64,000 nt of DNA from Galbula dea (lineage: Eukaryota > Chordata > Aves > Piciformes > Galbulidae). Below the pieces are notes generated by a model. It searched no databases and was not told the DNA's origin. It was given only the letters and a program-made list of their open reading frames with translations. Position numbers and translations under genes: made by a program. Shown one piece after another: positions 1-13,300 of the stretch. Numbering within the stretch: position 1 is the stretch's first letter; each line of letters opens with the position of its first letter. Location of the stretch: contig VWZX01005703.1 of assembly GCA_013399015.1 (NCBI GenBank), positions 806,001 through 870,000 of the forward strand. Reading direction: 5' to 3'.

Positions 1-2010
1 ATGTTGCCTTAGGATCCTGGGCCAAGACTAGAAGTAGGGCTTGGAGTGCAAAGGCTCTGTAAGTGTGAACACCAGAAAGGCTTTGTCACCCATCAGTTCT
101 AAGCATCTGTCACTTCACTGCTGCCCTGGGTCAAAGCCCAGCAACTTCTGGTAACAGCATTTCTCACAGAGAGTATCTGAAGTTTGTTCTGAGACATCAA
201 AAGTTCACTCTCTCCTCTCCTTGGCTGCAGCTCTAGCTACTTGTGTCAAAACCAGTAGTCTTGTTGCCTGAGTTTTCCTTTGCCAATTAACATTGGTTCT
301 TGCTCTGTTGCTGTTAAGTAGCCTCTTAAATACTCTGCCATTTCTTGTGGAGAACACACTTCTGGGATGCAATCAGGCCACATCTCAATCATCTTCCTGA
401 CAAACTGAAGAGACTGAGCACATTAAATCACTTATCAAAAGTGTTTTCCCCAGCCTTCAAATAATTTTATATCTTGCTTCTCCTCCTTGATTAGTTTACC
501 CATATTCTGACACCCAATGATAGCAGTGTGGGTCTGTTAACACTCCCAGATAAGGTGGTTTTTGAACAAATTGCTCCTCTCCCAGTACTCCTCAAAAGTT
601 GATCAGATGGGCTGTGATAGCCCCCAAAACACACACATATAACACCTCATCTGTGACTACCAGCCCAGACTGAACTCACTTATGCCCACAAGATCATCTT
701 CAGAGTCAGTGTTTTTAAACCACTATAATCTATGCTTCAAGAATGAGCTGCACTCCTGGAGGCAACAGATTACATTTGTCTGCAATAAAAAGCCCATTTG
801 CACAGGCCATGCTGACAAGCAGTCAAAACTGCCCTCTCTAAATGTCTTGTCTTCATTATTATTTATAGGTGCTTCATCATTTTGACAACCACAAATTTTA
901 TCAGCTGTGATTGCATATTTACTTTTGGATGGTTAATGATGCTGGTGACTAGTGCTGGGCTCAGAGCCAATCTTGTAAGATCCCAGGAAAGCATCTCAAA
1001 AAGTCATTTTGTTAGCACCAGGAATGTTGTTTCCCTTGTTCTTAATCACTTGAAGTGCTTCTATAGAAAAGTCTATCTCCTCCTATGATCTATTGTTCAT
1101 TATTGTCCAGACTATTGCTCAATGCTGATTAAAAGCATTTGAAGGATGCTTTGGTGTATTTATGCACAAAGCTTTCAAATTTCCCTTGATCAAGTGTCCA
1201 ACTAGACCTATGTTCAATAAAACCCTGCTGACAAACATTCTAATTGCATTGTTATCCTCTGTGTCTTCACTAATCAAATCCCATATCAGCTTTCCCATAA
1301 TTCTGCCCAGGGCTGGGAATCCAATAAACTAGCATGTAGTTAACTGGATTATCTGGTGCTTAAATAGCTAAAATTAGCTCCTTGCTGAGCTCTCCAAAAT
1401 GCTACGACACAACCCATTGAATCCAGAAAAGATGAAATGCCCAAACATTTCCAATTGTTTGGGCTTAATCCACTTTCCAAAATATGCTGCAGGGCTCCAG
1501 CACAGGGGCTCTGGTAGATATAGCTGCAGTGAAGCTGGTGAGGTTGAATTAAAGGTGCTCTCAGCTTCTCAGCCTCTTAAGCATCTTAACACAAACCTAA
1601 CTTTCTTTTGCTATCTGTATAATTCCATAGCCTCTTCATCACCATAGTGACCAAAATACTATACCCTAAGAATAAGATTATGACTTAAATAACTGCATTT
1701 GGAATGAATCTTTCATCTAGGTCTCTGCTTAGCTCTGCATTAATCCTCACAGCTACTCACTTCATGCTGAAGTTGCAAGCTCAAGCAAGCATAACTGTGT
1801 GAACTCATAATGATGAAGGAGATCTCAAGAAATACCTGAAGCTTACCCCTTGAATTTCTGGCTGAGTTAGCCTGCTTCTTTCCCACTGGGAACAGTTTTG
1901 TCTCACAGCTTTAGGGAGCTCTGTTCTCAACTCAAGACTTACACACTTTGTCTCCTGAGAGCAGAAACACTTCTTGGGAAATTAAAAGTCTTTGTGGCCT
2001 CCTTTCTGTG

Positions 2011-2090
2011 GTATGTTGGTGGTGGCTGGTGGTGGTTGGTTTTGGTTGGGGTTATTTTTGTGTGGTTTTGTTTGTTTGTTGGGTTTTTTC
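2011..2090. repeat. GT/T-rich low-complexity tract
   Basis: Consists of GGTGGT, GGTTGG and TTTG-type words with almost no C or A. Confidence 0.8.
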
Positions 2091-5000
2091 TTTAACAGGA
2101 AATGTTTCAGATCTCTAGATAAAGCCCAGATCTACAAACAGTCAAAACCAGACTTATACCATTAAAACAGAATTCTGCTCTGCTTAAATCCAAGGTTTGT
2201 ATTGTGCTCCTCTTAGGGTCCTGAATTCTTTTATTTCATAGTCACTACTGTCAAGGCTGTCAGATTGTCATAGCCCCAACTCTGCATGTCTCAGAACCTA
2301 AGGACTGCATATCTTCACAAGATATTCTCCAAAAAACCCAGTTCAAAATGAAGAGTGGCTAAAATCCACCCATAAAGCTTAGGAATAAGAAAAAGGGAAA
2401 AAAAAATCTGTGGAACATATTGTTTCTGAACTCCCTAATTCAATTTTTAGTCAGTGGAGTTCATGTGAGCTCTAGCTAATTAAAGAGGAAAGTGCAGGTA
2501 TCAGTAGGTAACTTTTCAGTAACTCTAAAGAAAGGCAAAGAGCACACACATCACTGCAGGCAAGGCAAGGATGAGAGTCTTTATGCAGGAAAGGTTCAAA
2601 GATTGCCTGCATGTTAGGTACTACACTCCTCTCTGTCAAACATTAAGAAATGCACTTGCTGCTACATAAAAGGTAAAACCAGAAGTCATCTTCTCAGCTG
2701 TCTTCTAGTCTAGACACAGTCAGACCACCCACATCCACCTTGAAGAGAAGACAAATCCTTAGCTGAGCCAAGAGAACACTGTACTGGGAGTTCTCACTCA
2801 AGGTATTTCATGGTAGAGAGAAAGTGTTTGGAACTCAGTTTCTGTTCTCTGTATAATGTGGATAAAGAGACTTACACACTGTGTAACAAATCTGAGAGTA
2901 TTAGGCAAGCTTTGTGCCATGCCCTGAAGACACTGTGCTCAGTACTCTAAAGCTTATTGTGTACAGCCTTTGATCCAGCTTTAAGTGCCATTTCACTTAG
3001 CAGTTATGTAAACAAACATCAGGCTACATCACTGTATAATTATATGGAGGAGGAGGAAGCCCCAAAAGCCTTTGGTAAAAGGAGCAAACACTTTAAATAT
3101 GTTGTATGATCTTGGGTGCAGTGAAACATTAAACCAAAAGAAAGGGCCTTCAGAGGTTGTAACCTGTCCCTAGCAGAACCTGCAAGAAATAAGAGTTGCA
3201 CTTGGTGCATAAGCAGGACCATGAGAAAGCTGATGGACATTCTGAAGTAGAAGTGGCTAGAAAACATGTAAACATAACATGCCTTCCTTAGAGAAAGGGC
3301 TTGAGAAGAATGGGGGATCCATAAGGTCAGGAGAGACAGTGAGGTCCTTAGAGACAAGCCATTGAGTTATCTCTTTGTAGCAGTCCCTGTGGGTAAGGAC
3401 TCAGTGTACCTTGGTCTGGATTTTGACTTCTGGTTCTACAATCCATCCCAGCCCAGTGACCCTCTCTAAAAGGTTGTCTTGCAAAAGCAGGAAGTCCTGG
3501 AACCAGCAGGTCTTGGAAAAGAGCAGATCTTCCTACACTCCAGATGAGCAGCTAGTTTAATGGCTTTGTTTGTGTGTTCTGAACCACTGCAACTATCAAC
3601 TATACACTAACTATGGCCAAAATGAGACATCCAGCAGCATCAGCCATCTACAGTACTTTGGTCAAGATAGATAGATACTCCAGGTCTTTATTCTCAAGCT
3701 TGGAAAGAGCTCCACAATAGCCATATTGTGGCCACATTTTCTCCAGTACATTTTTCCTAGGCACCATTTATAATCAGTCATTGTTACAAAAGGCTACTAC
3801 ACTAAAAAGAGCATTACAAGGGCAATAATGGAATGGAATAATGGGAAAATAAGAGAATTATAGGGAATAAAGAATTAAAAAGAGGCTTATTAAAAGATGC
3901 AGGCATATTGCAAAGACAAGTCCAGATGAAATAGTCACAGAAAAGGGAGGGATAAGTGGCTTAGGAGAGGAGGTCAGCTTAAGCCATGCCACAAGGCTGG
4001 CTGTTGACATGTGTTCGCATTAAAAACCACTTTCTAGCACAAACAAACAAAGGGCATCTATTGAGTTTTGATCTGTCCTTTCCCATCAGCAGGTCACTTT
4101 TCATGTCAATGTTTCTTTCTGCAATGGAAAAAAACTTCTGCCTAATGAGAGAGATTTATCAAGACCATGGACAGAGCAACCTCCCCACTCATGCCAGACT
4201 AAGCCAGAACTAGAGCTCTTCTCACTGGGAGCATATTTCAATACCAACACTGACACCCTCCCCCTAACACCATTTCCAACCTTGTCCAGAGTCTGTTGGC
4301 TTCCTTCTGTCAGTAGTAATTCTCAGATCTACCACTACCAACCACAAGCAAAATCCTCCCAGCAGCTGACAGCTCATTTCACTCCCTTCTGGCAGATGGC
4401 TAATATCACAGCAGCCATCAGGTCAAAAATAGCACCTAGCCCATTGATGACACCATGACAAGTTTGGCACAGGACAGAGTTCATAGCTGTCCTTCAAAGC
4501 TGAGGGCCACTGTCCCCTCCCACAAGCTTTGCTCCTTCAGACAGACACCCTAGTTCCAAATCCTGCCCAGGCAGCTTGAATGCTGTCACTGACAGTGCTG
4601 TTGCATCATGCATATTTAGGATAGTTGAGCACCCTTCCCTCAGCCCCTCCCCCTGCAGCAGTGGCAGGGTCTATTCTGGCTGGATTTCCTGGCTCTTGTT
4701 AGGTTTGGCTCCACTCCACACGCAGCTGAAGAGGAAAACAGCCAAGGGCAGAGGGCTGCTGTTTCACCTTTGATAGATGGGAACTAAAGTTACTCTTGGC
4801 AGCTGACTTGAAGCTTCTAAAAAAAAAGGTTGGGGCATAGTCACAAAAGGGCTATGCTCTGCAGATTCTGATAACAGGTTTAGTTAGGATTACCTGAGCT
4901 GGGCTTTAAATTAGCATGGGGAACATATTGTTTTCAGGATTACTTTGCTGAAGTGCATTTAGAAATGTCATGGTGGGTTTCAACAGATTATGGTAAGAGC

Positions 5001-6440
5001 AGCTACAGGCTCCATAAACAAACAATTCCCCCTCCCCAACAATAAAAACAAACTCTCATTTGATCTCTTAAATATCATCTGAGTTTTGCACCCTCAGGAA
5101 ATACAGAACTGCACAAACCAGAGTCAGTCTGATGTCAGAAGAGAGTCTGATGAAGTAAGAGATCTTAAATCTCTTGGAGCTCTTAATTACAAAAGCTCTA
5201 GTCCCTCAAATTGTTTTTTTTCCTCCATCTTTATAATAAGTTTTAGAAACACAGCAAGCATTTATGGCACACATATAATATCTCTAAAGAGCAACATAAA
5301 GTTTTGTAGAAGTGCAGATGGAATGGGACATAGATTATGATGTTGTTTAGCTTTTATGTCCTGTCTTTTATCAGGAAAGCTCAAAGACAACTCTCAAGCA
5401 AACAGCATCATCTTTTGATGTACACAGCTAAGGAACTGCAGCACATGCACTTGGTGCAGGATCTCCCACCTTGCTCTTGGTAGATCCATGAAGAGAAGGG
5501 ATGATTGTAAGGTTGAGTCTACCGCTTTAACCATCAACCAGTGTTTCCTTCCATTACATGCTGGCTGTAAAAACTGTATCCCAGTCTAAGTCACACCTGA
5601 TTTGGCTCTTAGATAATGGAAGTGAATGCAGCTGCAGAAAACCCAATAGAGCTATATCTAGGTCTGTCAGATAAGCATCAGATCCACCAAATTTCATATT
5701 AACTTACCCCTGCAATATACTATATCTATTCTAAGTGTTTCTTAATCTTTTATTATTTCCACATCAAGCACTGAAGATTTTGCTAGCTTTGCATAATTTA
5801 GGCTTTATGAATGTGAAAGTATAACAGATAAGACATCCCCCAGCTAAAAGAAATGTCATTTTTATTGCTATGAAAACCACTGAAAGCAGAGTCAGGGGAT
5901 TCCTCTACACTCACTCTTGGCACCATTAGATCAAGAGTTACCCCAGTTGCCCAAGTTTTGTTCCAGCAACTTCCCCATTACCATCCACTTTCTTAACTTT
6001 CCTTCCTACTTTCTTCATCAGTTTAAGTTCATGAACTCCAACTTTCCACACTCTTTCAGCTGAAAGTGCACAGTATTATATTTTAAAAGCAGAAATGGAT
6101 GAGAAACATGAGCAAAGTAAAAGAATAATGCACAACAGACATGCAAGGTCTTATATCTGACATAAATGTCACCTTATGAGGAATCACCTAGAGGCATACA
6201 TGGACTTCAATTTGTGCATGTAATTAGGGTAAGGTTGAGTGAACTTCTGGTTATGGTGTTGAGATGACCAAAAAATACTGACAACTAGAGCTATGACATT
6301 TAAATGTACCTAAATAACTTATAAGGAGTAGGATTGTTCCTTCCTGCCAAGGAAGAAGCATAAGCCAGGAGGATGACAAATCTCCAAAGTATCAGGAAGC
6401 TGAGCTGTTCTAGGCAGATGTCTGTGAGTTCTACTCCATC

Positions 6441-6480
6441 CAAAAGACAAACAAACAAACAAGCAAACAAAACCAAAACC
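6441..6480. repeat. (CAAA)n-type simple repeat
   Basis: Imperfect CAAA tetranucleotide run, decaying to CCAAAA at the 3' side. Confidence 0.8.
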
Positions 6481-8699
6481 AAGAAAGTGCTTCTGGAGAC
6501 ATTGCTGAATCTGACCAGTCAGTGCAAGAAGCACTGTGCAGTGGGACTGCTCTGAAAGGCTGTGACAAGTCTTAACCATAAGGAAGGTTAGCTTCTGGTT
6601 TCTAGTCCAAAGCTGCTAATTTTGTACCTGAAGTTGGCAGCTCTTGGAAGAATGTCCCAGAGAGCCCACATCTGTCTAGTTGTTTCCTTCACTACCTCTG
6701 CACTTCCCTAGGAGCATGGGTAAAATGAGTCTGGCTTGGCTTCTTAGTTATTGACTGTTCCTTTGGCTGGTAGGGGGTTAGTCCTCTTCTTTCTAAGTAA
6801 TTTTGAAATAAGGACAAGAAATTATACTGATGCCACATGTGAAAATTAGAACAATGAATGTCTCCATTCCTACAGAATAAGTAATTTTTTTAAGAGATAT
6901 TTGAGTGCCTACTTGGGAGAATACAGGAATGAAACTCAGAGAAGCACAGGATCAACAAGGATTCTTGCTATTAAGGCAAAACTCTATGCATCTATTGGAG
7001 ACAAAGTCAATGCATTCATTCTTATCCGAGTTTCTAGGTAATTAACCTCCCTTGTTATCTGGAATTTGTATTATTTCTTCTGTGGCTGTCTAGTCCAGTT
7101 CTTGGGAAAAGAGCAGATTTATCAGCACCAAGAGCACAGAATTAATATGGGCCCATGAAACAGTGCTTCAATAACTGCTGTTAGAGCTGCTAGAAGTTTC
7201 TATGCACTAAATAGCACATTTTCCATGAGAGTAAAAGATTGCCTGCTTCCATGCTCATTCAACAAAAACCTGAAGGCTTTTCACCCAAGAAATACTGGTC
7301 TCCTAAGTTGCATGGCTTGACAAAACCTGTTTTGAAGTGAAAAAATTGGTCACAATTAAAACAACTAAGAAGATATAAAAAGGAACCACCTCTGGCCACT
7401 GCCACTGTCTGAAGGTCTCTTCCAAAGTGTCCTGCAAAATGAAACCCCTCCAGGGAAGGCTGTGATGATTCCTCCTCTCAATTTCTCCTATTAATGATGA
7501 CAGCATCAGGAGTCTCAGTGAGATGGAACAGTGCTTGAAGAACAGGCTGGTACCAAAAGCTTGTAAACTCAGAAGAGAGTCAAGGAGAGTGAGCAAGGGA
7601 AAGTTATTGTTGTTGATTGATACTGGAAGATTTGAGGGGCAAAATGAGGGGCTTTCACAGAGGATTACAAGAGTATCTATCCTCAAGCTGAAAAGACAGT
7701 CCTGTCATCTTTGGTCCAGACATCTCACAGCTGCCTTGTCCTTGATACCAGTCTGGTAAAGCTTTTTGGAGTATTTTTGCTCAAGTCAGATAGAAAATTC
7801 CCCCTCTGATCTGCACATGCATCCTGAAGCCTTCATACAATACACAACAGGCACAACATACAGAGTGCTCACCATCACAGCCACAGCAACATTATTACAC
7901 CAGCCCTACTCCTTACACACCAGCTGCAGCCTCATCTAAAAGCCTTCTGCAGAAAGGAATGGCCACCCTCTCTCTGAGTGACTGAGTGTTCAGGAGGTCT
8001 GGAATAGCAAAGGAAGAGTTTCTAACTGATTCACTGCTAATCCTGCCAGTAAATGCAAACTGCAATGGAATTAGTGCAAGTCACTTATTTATCCTCTTTA
8101 TAGTCATTGTTCTCAGGCCAGCCTGGAATTTATCTTCCAATTTTTATCATAAATTGGCCACCAATTCATCCTTGCAAGAATTTCTCATCTTTTTTCCCCC
8201 ATTTTTCTTTTTAATACAACCTGGGATTTATCACATTTCACAGCTGCAAAATTTTACTGAAATCTGAGTTATAACAACCTGTTTCCACAGAACCATACTA
8301 AAAATATGATTCTTTTCTCCCCTACCATTAGAATGCTTTAAGCAACTGCAGTTAGAGACTCTATGGGAGAATACTGAATTTCTCCCTTGATGTAAATCCA
8401 GTCATTCACTTTCCACACCTACCTTTGCTACCTCTACTCAAAAGCACACCCAAGCCCTACAGCAGAATGAAGGTCCACAAGCTATCAAAAGAACTGTGCT
8501 TGACCAACCATTAACATCTCACTTGAACAGATCCTAACATAAACACAATTAAAATGTCCCTTTGTTTTAAACTACAAGTAGCCTATATGCCCTGGGACAC
8601 AGGTCAGGGAAGGCAAGCAGTGCCCTGCTGGGCATGGGATCATTCATCATGGGAGAAGGGTCCAAACAGGGCTGTTGGACACCTGAAAATAAAACCTGA

Positions 8700-9287
8700 G
8701 CATGTGGATTAGAAGGGGTGTGGTCAGTAGATTAAGAGAGGTTCTTCTCCCCCTTTGCACCCTGGTGAGGCTGCACCTGGAATATTGTGTCCAGTTCTGA
8801 GCCCCACAGTTTAAGAAGGATAGGGAACTGCTGGAAAGAGTCCAGAACAGAGCCACAAAGATGCTGAAGGGGCTGGAACATCTTCCTTATGAGGAAAGGC
8901 TGAGGGAGCTGGGGCTCTTTAGCTTGGAGGAGACTAAGGGGTGACCTCATCTATGCTTTTAAATATGTGGAGAGTGGGTGTCAGGAGGATGGGGTCAGGC
9001 TCTTCTCAGTGAAGCCCAGTGACAGGAGAAGAGGCAATGGCTGTAAGCTGAAGCATAGGAGGTTCCAGGTGAATACATGTAGAAATGTTTCCCCAGTTGA
9101 GGTGCCAGAGCACTGGCACAGACTGCCCAGAGAGGTTGTGGAGTCTTCTTCTCTGGAGATATTCAAACCCCATCTGGACATGCTTCTGTGTGACCTGGTC
9201 TAGGGAATCCTGCTGTGGCAGGGGGGTTGGACTAGATGAGCTTTCGAGGTCACTTCCAACTCCTAACATTCTGTGATTCTGTGATAT
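8700..9287 (+). mobile_element. CR1 LINE 3' fragment, sense
   Basis: Holds the end of CR1 ORF2 (words such as TGAGGAAAGGCTGAGGGAGCTGGGG and the TTGGACTAGATGA block, here given in part) and the terminal direct repeat ATTCTGTGATTCTGTGAT at 9268-9285. It is 5'-truncated, as usual for CR1, and its reading frame is broken. Confidence 0.9.
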
Positions 9288-10139
9288 GTGTTGCAACCCT
9301 CCCTACTCACATTAACTCAAGATGCAAAATATTCAGGCAAAATGCATTTCACAGACAGAGATGTCATACTCAGGGATGAAACAATTTACTGCTGGCAGCT
9401 AAAAAGAGTCACTTCTCTCCCCAATGCCATTAAGTTTCCTCTCCTAATGCTGCCATAAACTGACTCCTGAAGATGTGCTTTGCTTTACAAAAGAGTCATG
9501 TCCTTGGTAACAGATAGGCATGCTCTGGGCTTTTAAAAACTTCTGAGGCTTTTTTAAGGATTATACCCTTGTTTGGAGCTACAAATCCCTCCCTTACAAA
9601 AGTACATTAGGAATAACCCATAAAGTCAGTGAGGTCAAACCAGTGACCAAGTGGCAGGATAATGGAAGAGCAGAAGCAGTTGCTGTTATTTGTACTGCAA
9701 AACTGTTTTGAGCCTGTCCCCAGCCTGCAGTAAGTATAGGACATGATAGAAAGCATTTCCCCAAAAGCTTGCATTTCAGATGGGGGAGATAACAAAAGGA
9801 TGAGTGATAAAATGGAAACCCAGAGAGACATCAGGCCAGACTGACCCAATATGACATTAGACACTTAATTAGAAACATCATCTTCTTTCCTTCTAAGCAA
9901 TTTAGAGATGGTAGCACCTCCTGAGGGCTAGTGTGTCCTTCTGTTGACCACACAGATCAAATTTAGGTCTCCAGCTTGGGTGCTTATGTCAGCTACCAGA
10001 AAATCAGGCCAAATAACCTCCTCATATGCATAAAAAGAAGTCATTAGCAGGATGACAGGATACTCAGTCCTGGATTGAAAGTCCTGGGTTGAAAACTGTC
10101 TGAACTGCCAAACTCAGCATTGTGACCAGTGGCATGAAG
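9288..10139. other. Non-genic spacer
   Basis: Nothing recognised between two CR1 fragments. Confidence 0.5.
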
Positions 10140-10345
10140 TTCCTGTAAGAGCAGTTGCTAGTGCTATGCCCCAGGTGGTCAATACTGGGGCCAATACTGT
10201 CTAAATCCATTTATTAGTGACTTGCATGTTGAGGCAGAGTGCACCTTCAGCAGATGCACAGACAATAGAGGACTGGGAGGAGTGACTGCTACACCCCATG
10301 ATTGATTGTGCTGCCAGTCAGAGGGTAGGCACATCCCAAAGAAGA
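10140..10345 (+). mobile_element. Decayed CR1 reverse-transcriptase fragment, sense
   Basis: Carries the CR1 ORF2 block that reads, with gaps, as a weathered version of 'tactggg-cca-tctgt-taa-atcttta-tagtgac-tg' followed by 'gagtgcacc-tcag'. No intact frame. Confidence 0.6.
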
Positions 10346-13300
10346 GCAGAAACCAGGGACACAATTGCTCCAGCCACAAAAGCACCCAGGTCCCATGCTT
10401 AGCCCATGACCATGATTGGCAGTGCAGTCTGGAGGCTGTTTATTTTGAACAGAAGACACAGAGAGGCCAGCTGAGGTGATTGATTCTTCTCCCTCATTTT
10501 TCCCTGCATATGGATGCATTCACACTCCAGTTAGTGTGAAAAATCAACTTTCTTAACCTCACACTGTCACTTGGGGTGAACACTTCTAGTTTTGAAGCCT
10601 CCCATGGCCTGCACAGCCTCCCAGAGACATTGCATGGTGCAGAGCACTGGTGGCTGGATGGAATGGAGGCACATGGCATCCAAGTGACAAAACCATCCTC
10701 AGCTTGGCTAAGAGCAGAGCAGCATGGAAGGGGACAGATAAACCATGTGCTAGGGGAGGATGGGAAGTGGAAAGAGAAGAATGACAGGGTGTACTTTGAC
10801 AGCCTGTGGTCCCTGCAGGTCCTTAACAGGGTTGAGAAGCAGCTTGCCACATCCTACCCAAGCTCTAGGGAAAGTGATGGTGAAGCCTCTATATCTCTTC
10901 TGCTCCAGCAAGCTGCGTGTTAGCAGAAACTTCATTTACCAGAGTTTTCTTTCTGCACATGCCTTTTCCTCTTTGTTCCCAATGAAAAGTCTTAGGAAGG
11001 GTGAAGGATCAGAATCCACAATACAACTTTCTCATGCAGGCCAGAGAATTGTTCCACCAGTGAAATCTAATGTCAGAATTTCTAATCCACTCTGCCATAT
11101 CACAGTCTGAGGGAGTGATAAAGAAGTACAGGTCTTGGGGACAGAGGCTTTGAATTTATGTTAGTGCATCTGAGGCTGGTGTATTCCTGCTTTTATTTAT
11201 TCTTTTCAATTTACTTGCTTCCACCTCTTCCAGCTCCCTTTGTTATTGCTGTGCTCAGCTATCAGCTCCATGGGGCAGGCAGCTCTGAGTCTGGGCAGTT
11301 TTCACACCAAATAACAACACATTGAGAATGAGAACAGGGTTCCTGAGGCAGTGACTGTTTTCTGTGTCAGGCCCTCCTGGAGCTTCTCCCTAGGGCAGAG
11401 ATTGGAAATTCTCCATCATCCCAGTCCCAATTATTATAAAAAAGTAGCAAAGAGAGGAAGGTCAATTCTGTTAACTGTGAGGCAAGCAGAAAAATGAGCT
11501 ACTCTGGGTGATTTATCATCTCAGACCACTGATGTAATCCTTTCCAAATTCAATTACAGCTCATTAAAAATAATTCTCTCTTCTGAGGTGATCCCTTACA
11601 GTTCCAAGTTACAGTTAAATCTTGCTGTAATAATGATCTTAAAAAGTAAAACCCCAAGGAAAGTTGCAAGGTTTATTACTGATGTAACTCTAGGTTTATA
11701 CCATAATGTACTTAGCTGGTAGCCCTCTGGCACACTAGTAGGTTTTGAGTAAAGCAGAACTGGATTACAGTCCTGAGTATCCTCTCTCTCCTTTTGTTGT
11801 ACCTGTCCCTTCAGTTGACACCAGATTGCCTGGGAGAAGCAGTGTTTGAGAAGCTGCTGTTGCACTTCACATACAGCTTGACTTGGAATCACATTATCTC
11901 ATGTGTAAAGTAGTGGTGTTCTGGCTCCTGACCACTCTATTTTTTTTTTTTTGTCTAGCACCAGCAGGCATATGAATATATTATTATTAGCACACACTTA
12001 GTCCAAGGTCAAGTTCTGGTGACCAGCTGCAGCATTTGGTCAGGTTAAAAATGCTCTGTGCATTCATCCATCTTCCCCTGACATTTGGAATGCATATAAA
12101 GCTACTTGTTAAAATAATAATAGTAAAAAGAGAAGCAGGAACTTGGAGCCTTAGGCTTAATTCTGCTAAGGGTTTTAAAAGTCAAGCATCTCTCTTCCTC
12201 ACAGAGCACTCAGTAGGGTTAGATCTCCTCCAATTGTCAGGAGTTAGACGTTTGTATTCTCTCACTCACAGTAAAACAAAGGCTTGGGAAGCAGTTACAA
12301 GACATAAAGCACTTTCCTCTCCTTAGTACCCCAGGGCAATAAGTGCTTTAGTCCTGGGACTCTCTATTAGCGATTCTTTTATCGTGTTATCTGGATAATA
12401 AACCAGCTACTTAGACAGCTTTTACTGACAAGATCAACTACGGGATTTGCAGGAACAGAAGGAAGTTGCTGTTTGCTTTCAAACTGCCAAGGTCAACACA
12501 AGGCAGAACATCAGTCACAGCAGGTATATGGCACAGAGGAAAGACACGGTTCAGGAGGGAAAACAATACTCTGGTGTTTTCACTCTCAGCCAAAGCAAGA
12601 CTTGCCAGTGACTGACCCTATTACAATATTTGAAAATGGATTTTTCATCACCCAGGCTTTCCAGCAGAGGCCAGTGATCATTTTCAGAGTGTATCACACC
12701 CTCTGTGGTCCTCAGGGCACAGAAATGCAAGTCAGAAATATGATTTGCCTAGGAGGATTCCTTGCTCTCTGACATCTCACCTCTTAAAGGGGCCAGAATA
12801 TGATACTTTGAAGAAAGCAGAATACCTGACTAGATCATCAATCCAAGGAAAGAACTCTTCACAGGGGAAGAAATTTCTTCTGGCTCTTGCAGAGAACAGT
12901 TAAGCCATGTTGCACATGATGTAATTAACCACATTTTTATTACCTTTTGTGTCTTAATTACTATTACAGTATGCTTGGCAAATTGTCACTCGACAGCTTC
13001 CAATTGCAGTCTTTGACTACACTATTTCACTCATTAGATTATAAAAGCAGCCAAAGAAAGCTGCAACACAGATGCTGGTTTCTGTCCAGCTAAAGTCCTC
13101 TAAGCTCATAAACTCACACAGCTGATGGCATGGGCAGGCTTATTCACTCAGCTTAAATGAATTGCCCTTCAATTAGTCTGCACTGCATCTTTTTGGCACG
13201 TTCCTGCAACAGCTGAGCAACTGCAAGTGTTACTCCCTGGGTAGGTGCTAGAGAAAGTCACTGCACAACCTCAGGATGCTCTGTCTTCCAAGCAAACTTC

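Larger units (their letters stand above)
1..8642. other. Upstream non-genic DNA
   Basis: No exon, RNA gene or clear mobile element recognised. Open frames here are short and without known domains. Low-complexity stretches: GT/T-rich 2011-2090 and a CAAA-type run 6441-6480. Confidence 0.5.

Noticed and set aside
10494..10923. Overlapping plus and minus open frames of about 115 codons
   Set aside because: No family resemblance, no splice or promoter context, and composition like the surroundings.
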